NCBI GenBank assembly: GCA_036960175.1
Contig: JBALWH010000004.1
Location: forward strand, 1 to 64,000
Origin: Motiliproteus sp036960175
GTDB taxonomy: Bacteria > Pseudomonadota > Gammaproteobacteria > Pseudomonadales > Balneatricaceae
Reading direction: 5' to 3'
Length of the DNA stretch: 64,000 bases
Both the position numbers and the translations under genes were made by a program. This document shows, one piece after another, positions 6,904 through 15,734 of this stretch (its first letter is position 1; each line of letters starts with the position of its first letter). The notes under the pieces are model-generated. The model was given only the letters and a program-made list of their open reading frames with translations, was not told the origin of the DNA and did not search any database.

Positions 6904-7860
6904 CTATAACTTATCTATAATGCGCTGCCGATGCTTAAGACTATATTTTGAATGTGCACCTTTGAGTATGAATATCGCCAAATGAAAGTTTTCCGGGTTT
7001 CTGAACGATTTCCTTATAGTACGAATGAAAAGTATCAGTTTCAAAACAGAGGTTTTTGTATAACCGTAGTGCTTTCTATAAAAATACAGAAACGAAATGT
7101 AAAATTCCTTTCTTATATCTAGAGAAGGTATCGTGCTGCCACCTCCAATATGCACGTTTTTGGCTTCTGGGACTAGATACGTCTTATAACCATTATTTGC
7201 AAGGCGTAATGCAATATCTTCTTCCTCGCAGTAAAGAAAAAATGTAGTGTCAAGCCCTCCAGCTTCATTAAATGCGGATGCTCTGACAAACATCTGACTG
7301 CCGCTCACAACATCCACCTGTATCGGTTCTGTATAAACCCCTTTTCGTTTGAAAAATCGTTTGCCGTAAGTCAAACGTAATACCCCTAGGCCGAGTATTT
7401 TTGTCTGAATAACTGGAAAGTAGTCAATGCAGGGCTGGTGTTCGCCACGCTCATTAAAAAGCTGAGGTGAACACAAGGCAACATCAGAATTTTTTTCGCA
7501 AAATTGGTAGAGGATATCCAGACAATCATTCTGTAACCGGCAATCATTATTCAGAAAAAAATAATATTTGGCTGAACTGAGCTGGATTCCTAGCATGTTT
7601 CCACCGGAAAAGCCGGTGTTAATTTTACTGCGAAATAACTGCAAAGATACCTTGTCAGTGAATTGACTAAGGCCGTCAACAAGGTCTTTGTAATTATCCG
7701 ATTGTGATGCATTGTCGACGATAACTATATTGTAGCTCAATGAGGTAGCCGACTGTCTTAATATAGATGCGACACACTCAATGGTTAACTGACTGGAATT
7801 GTAATTGATCAGTACAACTGTCATATCATATAGATGCGTATCCGGATTCATCTTTATCAT
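6904..7860 (-). CDS. GT2 family glycosyltransferase
   Basis: A 318-residue GT-A fold transferase of the rhamnosyltransferase-like GT2 group. Visible are the N-terminal TVVLINYNSSQLT nucleotide-binding strand, IVIVDNAS, the FLNNDC metal/nucleotide motif (the DxD equivalent), GSQMFVRASAF and the acceptor-site FLYCEEEDIALRL. There are no membrane segments. It probably adds a sugar to O-antigen or another surface polysaccharide. An alternative start is M13, right before the first strand; no strong ribosome site separates the two. The gene is AT-rich, intact and isolated between att-like repeats (6357-6417 and 8224-8284), so it is likely acquired cargo that alters the cell surface. Confidence 0.85.
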   Translation of the reverse strand: MIKMNPDTHLYDMTVVLINYNSSQLTIECVASILRQSATSLSYNIVIVDNASQSDNYKDLVDGLSQFTDKVSLQLFRSKINTGFSGGNMLGIQLSSAKYYFFLNNDCRLQNDCLDILYQFCEKNSDVALCSPQLFNERGEHQPCIDYFPVIQTKILGLGVLRLTYGKRFFKRKGVYTEPIQVDVVSGSQMFVRASAFNEAGGLDTTFFLYCEEEDIALRLANNGYKTYLVPEAKNVHIGGGSTIPSLDIRKEFYISFLYFYRKHYGYTKTSVLKLILFIRTIRKSFRNPENFHLAIFILKGAHSKYSLKHRQRIIDKL

Positions 7861-8001
7861 ATGCCGTGAGCCCTCGTGGATTGCCTTCGCCAGGGAATAT
7901 TATCGTGGGCCATTATAAACGACTTTGATGGCTATGTTCTCGAAAAATGTTGAACGTATCCTATACTTTAGAAACCTTAGCCGAGCTATCGGAGGTTTCC
8001 G

Positions 8002-8223
8002 ATGAAACACGAAGAATTTGTTCAGCTGAGTGCGGCCATCAATGCTCTCAGCCCCAGTCAACGACACCAGCTTCTAACCAAGCTTCAGCACCCTGGGGCT
8101 ATTCCCGACATCATCGAACAACTCTAACAAAATCTGCAATCTAATCTCCGGTGCCCCAAATGTGCCCACGAGCAGATCCATCGCTGGGGCACTTTTAAAG
8201 GGGTGCAACGTTATCGCTGCTGC
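8002..8223 (+). pseudogene. Truncated IS1595-like transposase N-terminus
   Basis: The ATG at 8002, after a GGAGG-containing leader, opens a frame reading MKHEEFVQLSAAINALSPSQ. It hits an in-frame TAA at 8125-8127, then continues with a zinc-ribbon segment CPKCAHEQIHRWG and GVQRYRC. A short helical leader followed by a CxxC zinc ribbon and G-x-QRYRC is typical of IS1595-type transposases. The frame ends abruptly where the 61-bp repeat begins at 8224, so everything after the first half of the ribbon is missing. No terminal inverted repeats were identified. Confidence 0.7.
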
Positions 8224-8284
8224 GGGCACCACGTACTTAAAGCCTCGTCACTCTTTAGCACAAAGAAACGGGGCTTTTTTGTAT
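8224..8284 (+). repeat. 61-bp direct repeat, copy 2 (third att-like site)
   Basis: Perfect copy of 6357-6417. Only the last bases of the tRNA acceptor stem and the CCA are present; the T arm is absent because transposase sequence abuts it. It may represent the original chromosomal side of the integration site. Confidence 0.88.
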
Positions 8285-8548
8285 CTGCGCATTGCTAGCC
8301 CATCCGCTGCTGATTCGGTTAAGTCCAGAGACCCGAACCTCTTCCACTCGCTGCCTTACAACAGCTAAATCATATCCGTAAAGCGCTAAATCGATCGGGC
8401 CAAAGCCGACGAAGTAGATTAATTAGTGCGTTGCCAATAAATTATTGCCCTGAATAAAAGGTTTCTGCAATCATGGTCGCTCCCCGTTGCTATGCACTAG
8501 CAATATCAGGGGGCTTTACGAAATAGCTTAAATACCTAAGAGAAAGAT
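8285..8548. other. Gene-free spacer, possible coding debris
   Basis: No ATG-initiated gene. A stretch at about 8323-8457 on the plus strand stays open and reads like the end of a protein (LQQLNHIRKALNRSG) before a TAA. It has no start, so at most it is a gene remnant. Confidence 0.4.
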
Positions 8549-9374
8549 ATGGAACAGCTGAAAATCAGCGTTATCGTCGCGGTATATAAAGATATCGAAG
8601 CTCTAAGGCTGATCGTTGAGGCGATGAAAAAACAGTCTTACCAGAATGTTGATGGTTGTGGCTGAAGATAATAACGCTGAGGATATGAGGCAGTTTATTG
8701 CTTCGGTCGAAGGCCTGGAGGTACGCCACACCCGCCAGGAAGACAATGGCATTCAAAAAGCGCGCTCGATGAATAATGCCATTCTGGAAAGCAGTGGCGA
8801 TTATCTCGTTTTTATTGACGGTGATTGAGTGCCTTACAGCAACTTCGTTGAAGGTCATATGAAACTGGCAGAAGAAGGTACCGTGCTGGCTGGGCGTCGG
8901 GTAAATCTGGGGCCAAAATACAGCGCCCGTCTCCGTGCTGGGGAAATGTCTGCCCAAACCCTGGAAAAAAGCTACCTGTGGCGCTTACCGCTGATCATCA
9001 AGGATTGTGAAGAAAGCCACAGCGAAGCAGGAATTTCTCTGGATTCAAACGGCTATATCTTTAACCGCTTCGTGAAACACAAGTCACCCAGCATTGTGGG
9101 CTGTAATTACTCCTGCTTCAGGGACGCCATGATTGAACTGAATGGCTATGACGAGAGTTACGGGCAAACATCACTGGCCGACGATACGGATCTAGAATGG
9201 CGCTTCCGGAGCGCCGGATTCAAGGTTAAGTCCTGTAAATATGCCGCCAATATGTTCCATCTTTTTCATGGCCGCAGCCATCGCGACATTGATTCCACAA
9301 AAGAAACGGAAATCATGCTGGTCCGTAAGGAAGATAAACTGTATCGGTGTGAGGCAGGGCTGAGCACTCATTAA
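8549..9374 (+). pseudogene. GT2 glycosyltransferase, broken by a frameshift and a stop
   Basis: Three collinear pieces form one GT2 protein. The first, from the ATG at 8549 (MEQLKISVIVAVYKD), is lost near 8642-8650 after KKQSYQN. The frame resumes in +1 as VVAEDNNAEDM and on to DYLVFIDGD. It is then cut by TGA at 8826-8828, where relatives have Cys (DGDCVP). The third piece (8829-9374) carries the rest, including FRDAMIELNGYDESYG and DDTDLEWRFR. One indel and a TGC-to-TGA change account for the damage, so inactivation is recent. Unless Cys is somehow decoded, no full product is made. Confidence 0.85.
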
Positions 9375-9463
9375 TAAAAATCATTCTCTGTTACGCTAGC
9401 CGAAGATAATCTGTGCCCCATAGGCAAGGGAGTTATTCGATATCGGCCTACGCTGCCTAACAG

Positions 9464-11770
9464 TCAAGTCCCGCATTCCAGGCCACTTTTTGGTGCAGCA
9501 TACTCGCTATAACCGCGCATTCTAGTGACCCTATTACGTCCTTTTTCTTTAGACTCATAGAGAGCATTATCTGCCGCTACCAATAATGTATCTTCCGTCA
9601 TATCTTCGTGAAATTCGGCAATACCAAAGCTGCAGCTAACTTTGCCGCCATAGGGATAGATATGTTCAGCAATCACAGTTCGCAGCTTTTCTGCTTCCAG
9701 CGCAGCGCAGCCAATATCTTGTTCGGGCAGTATGACCATAAATTCGTCGCCACCCCAGCGACCGAAAAAGTCTGCTTTACGGATATTTACCGATACCTCT
9801 CGAGCAATATCCATCAACACTTCGTCACCAGCAATATGACCATAAGTATCGTTTACGTGCTTAAAGTTATCAATATCGAAGAAGATAATGGATAACTTGC
9901 GCTGATAACGGGCCGCGATGCGAATCTGATCATCAAGTTTGCCACTCAGGGAGTGCCGATTGCTGACCCCGGTCAACTGGTCACAGGAAGCCAGCTGCTG
10001 CAGACGACGGTTGTAGCCGCTGATCACGTAATATCGGTAGCCTAGAAAAATGATAATCAGACTGATTGCACCGACAATCATCCAATACGACTGTCGGTCA
10101 AAGACCTCAACCTCCTGAGCCACAACCCAGCGATTACGGATTGCCTGATGATCTAAAGAGGACAAATTTGATATTCCCTGATTGAGAATATCAATCAACA
10201 AGGAGTCATCGGCACGCGCAACAACACTGATATCCCAGTTATCATTAAGACGGCTGCTGCTGATGATACCGCTAAGATTCAGTTTGCCCAAATGATGATG
10301 AATACTGGCTTTATTGGCGACTAAAGCGGCGACGTTTCCCTTCGCAACTAAATGTAAACCCTCTGCCACTACGGGCACCTCAATAAGAGATGCATGGGGA
10401 TATCGATGCTTAATAATTTCAGCAAATGCAGACCCGGAGATAACCGCGTAGGGGCCAGCAGACAAATCAAACTCAACATTTGAGTCTCGTACAGCCAGAG
10501 ACATGGGAAGACTTAAATAAGGTTTTGAGTATTTGAATTTATCAGCCCACGAGTTGGTCTGCATAGCACCCGCCAGCAACTGACACTGACCGCGCTCTAG
10601 GGCATCCAAACTGTGAGCCAGAGAGGCCGTTTGCATTAACTCAAGCTGGATATCCAGCTTCTTTGCCAAGATCCTCATGTAACCGGAAACCACACCCTGA
10701 TGCTGCCCATCCACAACACCATCGTAAGGCATACCACTGGGGTTAACGCATAGTTTGAAGTTGCGATTATTCCACAGGTAGTGCATCTGAGTCTGGGTAA
10801 GCTGTATTCCTGAGTCGAGTCTTGGGGGGGTATAAACGAAACCGTCCAGGTTAAAAGCTTTATCCAGTGCCCCGGTAATCAGATAGATATTGGCCATCTG
10901 ATGAAAGCGGTTAGCTGATATTTCTCCAAACTGCTCGACACCGGCATAGGCTAATTCCTTAAGAGCCTGACCCTCATAGACCAAGGCATCTAAACTGCGT
11001 GACTGGGTATTATATTGTCGATGGATCAACTCCGCTGTTTCTTCTATATGACTAAACGCATACTCCCAACCGCGCAAAGACGCATGGAGAAATGCGTTAA
11101 CTTTGGCAGGTTCTTTCAGCAGATACTCTTGCGAGGTAAAGAGAATATCTGAATACATATCAAAGCCGTAATCCCGGGGATGGATCACCTTGTACTCAAC
11201 ACCACGAGCCTGCAATTGGAAGGGTTCATTAGAAAGGTAAGCACCATAAGCGTCGGTGCGGTTTTCAATCAGATCTTCAAGTTGAAAGCTATGGGGTTGG
11301 CGTACAAAGGAATCCGCCATTACTCCTGCTCTCAGCAGCATCGCCAGCACCTCAGCCACTTGCTCAGCATCATCTGTCATCATCACGCGGCGGCCGCGAA
11401 GATCTTCTGGGCTAGATATGCCACTGGATTTCTTAGTGAGTAACATCAAGGGGGATTGCTGGAAGGCCGCCATCAAGGCGATGATCGGAGCGCCTTTTGC
11501 CCGATCCACAATCAACGAGGAACGCCCTACTGCAAAGGTGCTTTCGCCCCTTAGCACGTCCCCGACAAGGTCTGTTTGATTAGAAAATTCGCGGATATCA
11601 ACATCCAGGCCCTGACCTTTGTAGAAACCCTTTTCTTTGGCAACGTAATAACCGGCGAACTGGAATTGGTTCTTCCATAACAGCTGCAATGAAACCTCAT
11701 CGCCATTGGCAGTCGCCGGGGATGAGGCAAGTAAAGCGAGAGCAAGCACAGCAATGTAATTTAACTTCAT
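9464..11770 (-). CDS. Fused NMT1-like plus SBP3-like binding domains with a GGDEF diguanylate cyclase
   Basis: The protein is 768 residues from the chosen ATG at 11770. A 16-residue longer TTG/GTG-type reading exists, but the shorter form opens with a clean signal peptide (MKLNYIAVLALALLASSPATA). Domains in order: NMT1/THI5-like binding domain (LLWKNQFQFAGYYVAKEKGFY, about 25-235), a second type-3 solute-binding domain (CVNPSGMPYDG, about 340-560), a transmembrane helix (about 575-595) and GGDEF (motif at 673-677, RWGGDEF). An RKAD inhibitory I-site lies nine residues before the motif. Two periplasmic ligand domains would thus control c-di-GMP synthesis in the cytoplasm. The ligands are unknown. 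It has no transporter partner. Confidence 0.9.
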   Translation of the reverse strand: MKLNYIAVLALALLASSPATANGDEVSLQLLWKNQFQFAGYYVAKEKGFYKGQGLDVDIREFSNQTDLVGDVLRGESTFAVGRSSLIVDRAKGAPIIALMAAFQQSPLMLLTKKSSGISSPEDLRGRRVMMTDDAEQVAEVLAMLLRAGVMADSFVRQPHSFQLEDLIENRTDAYGAYLSNEPFQLQARGVEYKVIHPRDYGFDMYSDILFTSQEYLLKEPAKVNAFLHASLRGWEYAFSHIEETAELIHRQYNTQSRSLDALVYEGQALKELAYAGVEQFGEISANRFHQMANIYLITGALDKAFNLDGFVYTPPRLDSGIQLTQTQMHYLWNNRNFKLCVNPSGMPYDGVVDGQHQGVVSGYMRILAKKLDIQLELMQTASLAHSLDALERGQCQLLAGAMQTNSWADKFKYSKPYLSLPMSLAVRDSNVEFDLSAGPYAVISGSAFAEIIKHRYPHASLIEVPVVAEGLHLVAKGNVAALVANKASIHHHLGKLNLSGIISSSRLNDNWDISVVARADDSLLIDILNQGISNLSSLDHQAIRNRWVVAQEVEVFDRQSYWMIVGAISLIIIFLGYRYYVISGYNRRLQQLASCDQLTGVSNRHSLSGKLDDQIRIAARYQRKLSIIFFDIDNFKHVNDTYGHIAGDEVLMDIAREVSVNIRKADFFGRWGGDEFMVILPEQDIGCAALEAEKLRTVIAEHIYPYGGKVSCSFGIAEFHEDMTEDTLLVAADNALYESKEKGRNRVTRMRGYSEYAAPKSGLECGT

Positions 11771-12017
11771 ACCTGAAGATTCTCTGATAAACGCAACTGC
11801 TTCTGAAAGGCAGCTCAAAGAACAGCCATCATCGGCAGCGACAGATAAGCCACAGGACTTTGTATTTCTGGCTCCAAATTGGTTCTATGGAGAAAGCAGA
11901 AATGAGCAAAATCAGGCAATTAAATATCGAATCAACGAGAAGTATAGTGGAGGAAATAGGCTCCGACATGAGCAACGGCGCTAATGGGCTGTTTTTTGTT
12001 GCCATTAGTGAGAAGCA

Positions 12018-12593
12018 CTACGCTAGCACTTCGTAGGCTTGCCGAATGCTGATGAATACTTTTGCATCACCTCCGCGGTCAGGATGATGCTGAAACGCTA
12101 ACTTACGGTATTGCCGAGAAATATCCCGGTCAGTGGCATCAACCTGGAGCTGCAGCGTTTGTAAAGCTTCCGACCGGGCCTGACCATTATGATACTGAAC
12201 CCAAAAAGTTCGCAGCAGCTGCTCAACCCCGGACGCATCCATATCGAAAAGATTGTCCCACTGCAGATAATACTCCCGTAGCTCGGGACTATCCGCCTCC
12301 CCCAAGGCCCTTCCTTGAGCGGCGACAGTCGACCTGTCCAGCAACTGAATGTGCAACGCAGATATAACCAGCCAGCGACCCTCCAGCAGACGGCCAGGCG
12401 TGCAAAGCTGCTGAATTTGATAGAGGCTATTCATCACTAAAAAATGCTTTTGGAATAACAACAACTCTCCAGTCCCATCCAGCTCCTTAATCAGTGGATG
12501 CGCTTCGAGTTCTTGCAACAACTGATATTCACTGAGCCCCTCAGAGTGTCTGTTCAATTGTTTAAGAATACTGTCAGTAAGGGGGTTATTCAT
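12018..12593 (-). CDS. DnaJ-related protein with C-terminal J domain
   Basis: A 191-residue protein from the ATG at 12593; a TTG seven codons upstream is possible. The N-terminal two-thirds matches the DNAJ-related family (PF12339 type): LSEYQLLQELEAHP, FLVMNSLYQIQ. The last 45 residues form a short J domain with the diagnostic HPD (FQHHPDRGGD) and an IRQAYEVL ending. It should stimulate an Hsp70 such as DnaK; the client is unknown. It has its own transcription unit, divergent from the HD-GYP gene. Confidence 0.88.
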   Translation of the reverse strand: MNNPLTDSILKQLNRHSEGLSEYQLLQELEAHPLIKELDGTGELLLFQKHFLVMNSLYQIQQLCTPGRLLEGRWLVISALHIQLLDRSTVAAQGRALGEADSPELREYYLQWDNLFDMDASGVEQLLRTFWVQYHNGQARSEALQTLQLQVDATDRDISRQYRKLAFQHHPDRGGDAKVFISIRQAYEVLA

Positions 12594-12720
12594 GCCGGTG
12601 CCAGTGTTAATCAATTTCGAGCAAGGTCACATAGTCTACAGTTAGTTGTAGATCCTAAGAAGAACCCTGTTTTTTATCCCGCTGCGCTGAGATAGCAGAG
12701 CCTTATAACGTAGGTACATC

Positions 12721-13827
12721 ATGACCCATGTCCAGTATATCGGACCCAACACTTTACCCCTGGAAGGTTTGGAGCAGTCTCTACCCTCGAACTGCCAGCT
12801 AAGCGCTGTCGATTCACTGCCAACCGATATTTTATCAGCAGACTTGATTTTATTGAATTACAGCAATTTTCAGCACTATGGCAAAGACCATTGCGAGCGC
12901 TACATCCAGCAAAGTATTGCGGCAGGCGTTCCGGTATTAATGGTCTGGCCCGAGGGCCAGGATTATGCCCAATTTGCCTTAGCATCAGGTTGTGCTGACT
13001 ACCTACGCCCTCCCTTTCACCCAGCCGTCGTGCGCAGTAAAATCCGCACCCATCTGATGTTGGCTTATACACTTAGGGATCATTCTTTCGATTCAGAATT
13101 AGGCGGCGACCAGCAACAGGAATTATCGGTTGCTCAGGATGCCGCTATTCTGTGTCTGGCGGCGATGGCCAGAGTCAAGGATCACTCCACTGGAAATCAT
13201 ATCCTACGCACCCAGAACTACGTTAAGGCGCTGGCGGAGCATCTACGCCATCACCCCCGTTTCAAGGCGGAGCTCGATAGTGACGAGGGTATCGACTTGC
13301 TCTATAAAACCGCAGCCCTGCACGATATCGGCAAGGTGGTGATTCCTGATGCGATCCTACAAAAGGAGGGTAAGCTAACGGCTGAAGAATACGAAATCAT
13401 GCAACAACACCCGCGTTTTGGCTACGAAGCCGTACGCACTGCCGAGGAGCTACTACACAACCGGTTGGGGCCCGGCGCCGAAAGATTCCTCAAAATCGCC
13501 CAACAGCTCACCCTCAGTCATCACGAACATTGGGATGGCAGTGGTTATCCCCAAGGCTTACAGCAAGAGCAAATACCTGTAGTTGCGCGCTTGATGGCGG
13601 TCGCTGATGTTTATGATGCGGTGGTTTCCCGGCGCCCGTATAAAGACGCTTGCCCTCACTCCAAAGCCGCCGCCTTATTAATTGAAGGCCGTGGCAGCCA
13701 CTTTGATCCGGCTGTTATCGATGCCTTTATCGAACTCGAAGACACCTTTAAAAGCATTTCAACACTGCTGGAAAGCCATTACCCGTCGTTGTCCGCCCTT
13801 AACTTTGGAGACATTAGCAAAACATAA
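12721..13827 (+). CDS. HD-GYP c-di-GMP phosphodiesterase with degenerate receiver domain
   Basis: A 368-residue protein. Residues 1-115 have the length and strand pattern of a receiver domain, but the phosphoacceptor position reads LLNY (N46) instead of Asp, so phosphorylation control is doubtful. Residues about 140-345 form an HD-GYP domain: H201-D202 within HDIGK, then HHEHWDGSGYP at 267-277, with the family's GYP intact. It should linearise c-di-GMP. It sits among three GGDEF proteins, so local c-di-GMP turnover is likely. A TAGG ribosome site precedes the ATG. Confidence 0.9.
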   Translation: MTHVQYIGPNTLPLEGLEQSLPSNCQLSAVDSLPTDILSADLILLNYSNFQHYGKDHCERYIQQSIAAGVPVLMVWPEGQDYAQFALASGCADYLRPPFHPAVVRSKIRTHLMLAYTLRDHSFDSELGGDQQQELSVAQDAAILCLAAMARVKDHSTGNHILRTQNYVKALAEHLRHHPRFKAELDSDEGIDLLYKTAALHDIGKVVIPDAILQKEGKLTAEEYEIMQQHPRFGYEAVRTAEELLHNRLGPGAERFLKIAQQLTLSHHEHWDGSGYPQGLQQEQIPVVARLMAVADVYDAVVSRRPYKDACPHSKAAALLIEGRGSHFDPAVIDAFIELEDTFKSISTLLESHYPSLSALNFGDISKT

Positions 13828-13988
13828 CTGTCCGCTGATAGTCATCGGCGGCTAATACCTGACACTCAAATAGACAATATAAGACCAGAATAGAATTGAC
13901 CCCTTACCGGTAAAGGATATAAATTGACCAGCCGTAGCCGCGTTAACGGCAACAGCAATCTTGTCAATGGTTCAATGCAGGGCCCAGA

Positions 13989-14360
13989 ATGAATTTAGAC
14001 ATCAATCAACTCCGTGAATACATGACGCCATTGCAAGAATGGCAAGACAGCCACGAAAATGCGGTCTCCAAACTTTTCAAATTACAGCAGTATTATGTCA
14101 ATGACGTGATGGGCGCTAGCTTTGATCAGTTTAAATCCCTATCCAAATGCGCAGATACAGAGCAGGCGATGAAATTGAATTTCTATTTCTGCAAAGGCCT
14201 GGAGGCTCACGCTAATTATCTATCCAATGAGACCCTGGCAACCCTCAACGAAGCCCATTATGCATCGTTAAAAACCTGGGACGAGGCCTCCGACAAGCTT
14301 GCAAACTCTCTCGACGAACTACTGGCTAAAAACATTCCTGCTTTGAGCACGAATGACTGA
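13989..14360 (+). CDS. Phasin-family-like protein
   Basis: A 123-residue helical protein with a phasin-like pattern: LQEWQDSHENAVSKLFKLQQ, then FDQFKSLSKC, and a C-terminal amphipathic helix. Phasins coat polyhydroxyalkanoate granules, but many family members in gammaproteobacteria have other or unknown roles, and no polyester synthesis gene is in the window. It overlaps the next gene by 8 bases (ATGACTGA), so the two are likely made together. Confidence 0.7.
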   Translation: MNLDINQLREYMTPLQEWQDSHENAVSKLFKLQQYYVNDVMGASFDQFKSLSKCADTEQAMKLNFYFCKGLEAHANYLSNETLATLNEAHYASLKTWDEASDKLANSLDELLAKNIPALSTND

Positions 14361-14544
14361 TAACACCCAAAAACCACAACCACCGGCTGCCAATGAATGC
14401 TGTGGCGGGGGTAGTTGCTGCCCCTGTGTGTGGGACCGGTACTACGATCAACTCAATACATGGCAACAACAGCAAGGTATCGAGCCAACACCCAAGCAGC
14501 TAGAACAACTACAAACGGACGATGGTGGCGATTTTTTCCGCTGA
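14353..14544 (+). CDS. Small Cys-rich Oxidored-like protein
   Basis: A 63-residue protein with the signature ECCGGGSCCPCVWDRYYDQL of the Oxidored-like (PF09791-type) family, known from mitochondria and many bacteria. The clustered Cys residues could bind a metal or an Fe-S cluster. The function is not established. Translationally coupled to the phasin-like gene. Confidence 0.82.
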   Translation: MTDNTQKPQPPAANECCGGGSCCPCVWDRYYDQLNTWQQQQGIEPTPKQLEQLQTDDGGDFFR

Positions 14545-14710
14545 TGCACCCATGAGATATAAGCAACAGACGCTATCAAGATAACCCTCCCGATACTGTT
14601 ACCGCCAATTCCCCATCAAACTGACATTAATTCCTTCTAATTTAGTCGACTGTTTGTTGAGTGATCACTCCTCAACTATACTCAAATTCAGCGACAGGGA
14701 GGGGGTAATA

Positions 14711-15703
14711 ATGGCGTTGATACGTCCGCTGTACCTGATAGGCATCGGTTTTAGCATTGCTGCTGCAGTTGCTTTTTCCTATACTTTACAAAACGATATC
14801 AAACCTCTCGCTGTCAGTATCTCTGTATCCCGCACCCCACTTTCAAGCCCGTTCTACATTGCTGAACATCAAGGTTTTTTTAAGCAAGCTGGGGTCGACA
14901 TTGAGCTGATTGAAGTTCTCGGCGGCCACCTCAGTTTTAATGCCATGGCAAAGGGCAGCAGTGACCTCGCCACCTGCTCAGACACGGTGATCATGTTCAA
15001 CAGCTTCAAACGCAGCGACTTTTCGGTCCTAACCACCTTCGTACAATCAGACAATGACATCAAAATCATCGGCAAACGCAAAAGTGGCAACCTCACTGCT
15101 GCTGCGTTAAAACACCAAAAAATAGCAGTCGCTAAAGGCAGCGCCAGTGAATTCTTTGCTCAGACCTACTTGATGATCGAAGGAATCGATTCCGCGTCAG
15201 TCACGACCATTAATATCGCTCCTGAGCATATGCTGCAGGAACTACAACAGGAGCAGGTAGCCGCTATTTCAGTGTGGGAACCCTTTGCTTTTAAGGCCAT
15301 GGAGCAGTTACAGGACGACGCCCTGATCTACCCCAGCAAAGGGCTGTATAACCTGACCTTTAATCTAGTGGCTAAACGCAGTTACATCCAACAGAACACC
15401 GAGCAAATAAGGCGTGTACTGCAAGCCTTGGAAATGGCTATTCAGTTTATCACCGAGAATCCTGCTGCAAGTAAAGCGATCATTAAGACTCAGCTATCCC
15501 TTGATGATGTTTTTATAGACTGGATCTGGCCGGATTACCTATTCAAGCTGTCCCTCAACCAAACACTATTATCCACCTTAGAAAGCGAAGCCCGGTGGGC
15601 CATAGAAAACGACCTCGTTGAGACTCAAGAAGTCCCTGATTATCGGCAATATATCGATTCTGCTCCACTGGTAGCACTGGAACCCTGGGCCTCTACACTA
15701 TGA
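14711..15703 (+). CDS. NMT1-like periplasmic substrate-binding protein
   Basis: A 330-residue protein from the ATG at 14711, which has a strong AGGGAGGGGG upstream and opens on an N-terminal hydrophobic segment. A 19-codon longer frame lacks a ribosome site. It is an NMT1/SsuA-type binding fold: SRTPLSSPFYIAEHQGFFKQAGVDIELIE-like opening strand and helix, SDLATCSDT, and QVAAISVWEPFAF. There is no lipobox; the leader may stay as a membrane anchor. No permease or ATPase follows. Instead a HAMP-GGDEF-EAL gene begins 31 bases downstream, so it is more likely a ligand sensor for that protein than part of a transporter. Confidence 0.87.
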   Translation: MALIRPLYLIGIGFSIAAAVAFSYTLQNDIKPLAVSISVSRTPLSSPFYIAEHQGFFKQAGVDIELIEVLGGHLSFNAMAKGSSDLATCSDTVIMFNSFKRSDFSVLTTFVQSDNDIKIIGKRKSGNLTAAALKHQKIAVAKGSASEFFAQTYLMIEGIDSASVTTINIAPEHMLQELQQEQVAAISVWEPFAFKAMEQLQDDALIYPSKGLYNLTFNLVAKRSYIQQNTEQIRRVLQALEMAIQFITENPAASKAIIKTQLSLDDVFIDWIWPDYLFKLSLNQTLLSTLESEARWAIENDLVETQEVPDYRQYIDSAPLVALEPWASTL

Positions 15704-15734
15704 AAAATCTACAGATAGACATTAAGAGCCTGAG

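Noticed and set aside
8323..8457. Open stretch that reads like a protein C-terminus
   Set aside because: No start codon and no recognisable family; at most debris.
8571..8957. Minus-strand open frame of 128 residues
   Set aside because: It lies over the decayed GT2 gene, whose plus-strand reading shows clear family motifs; the minus frame has none.
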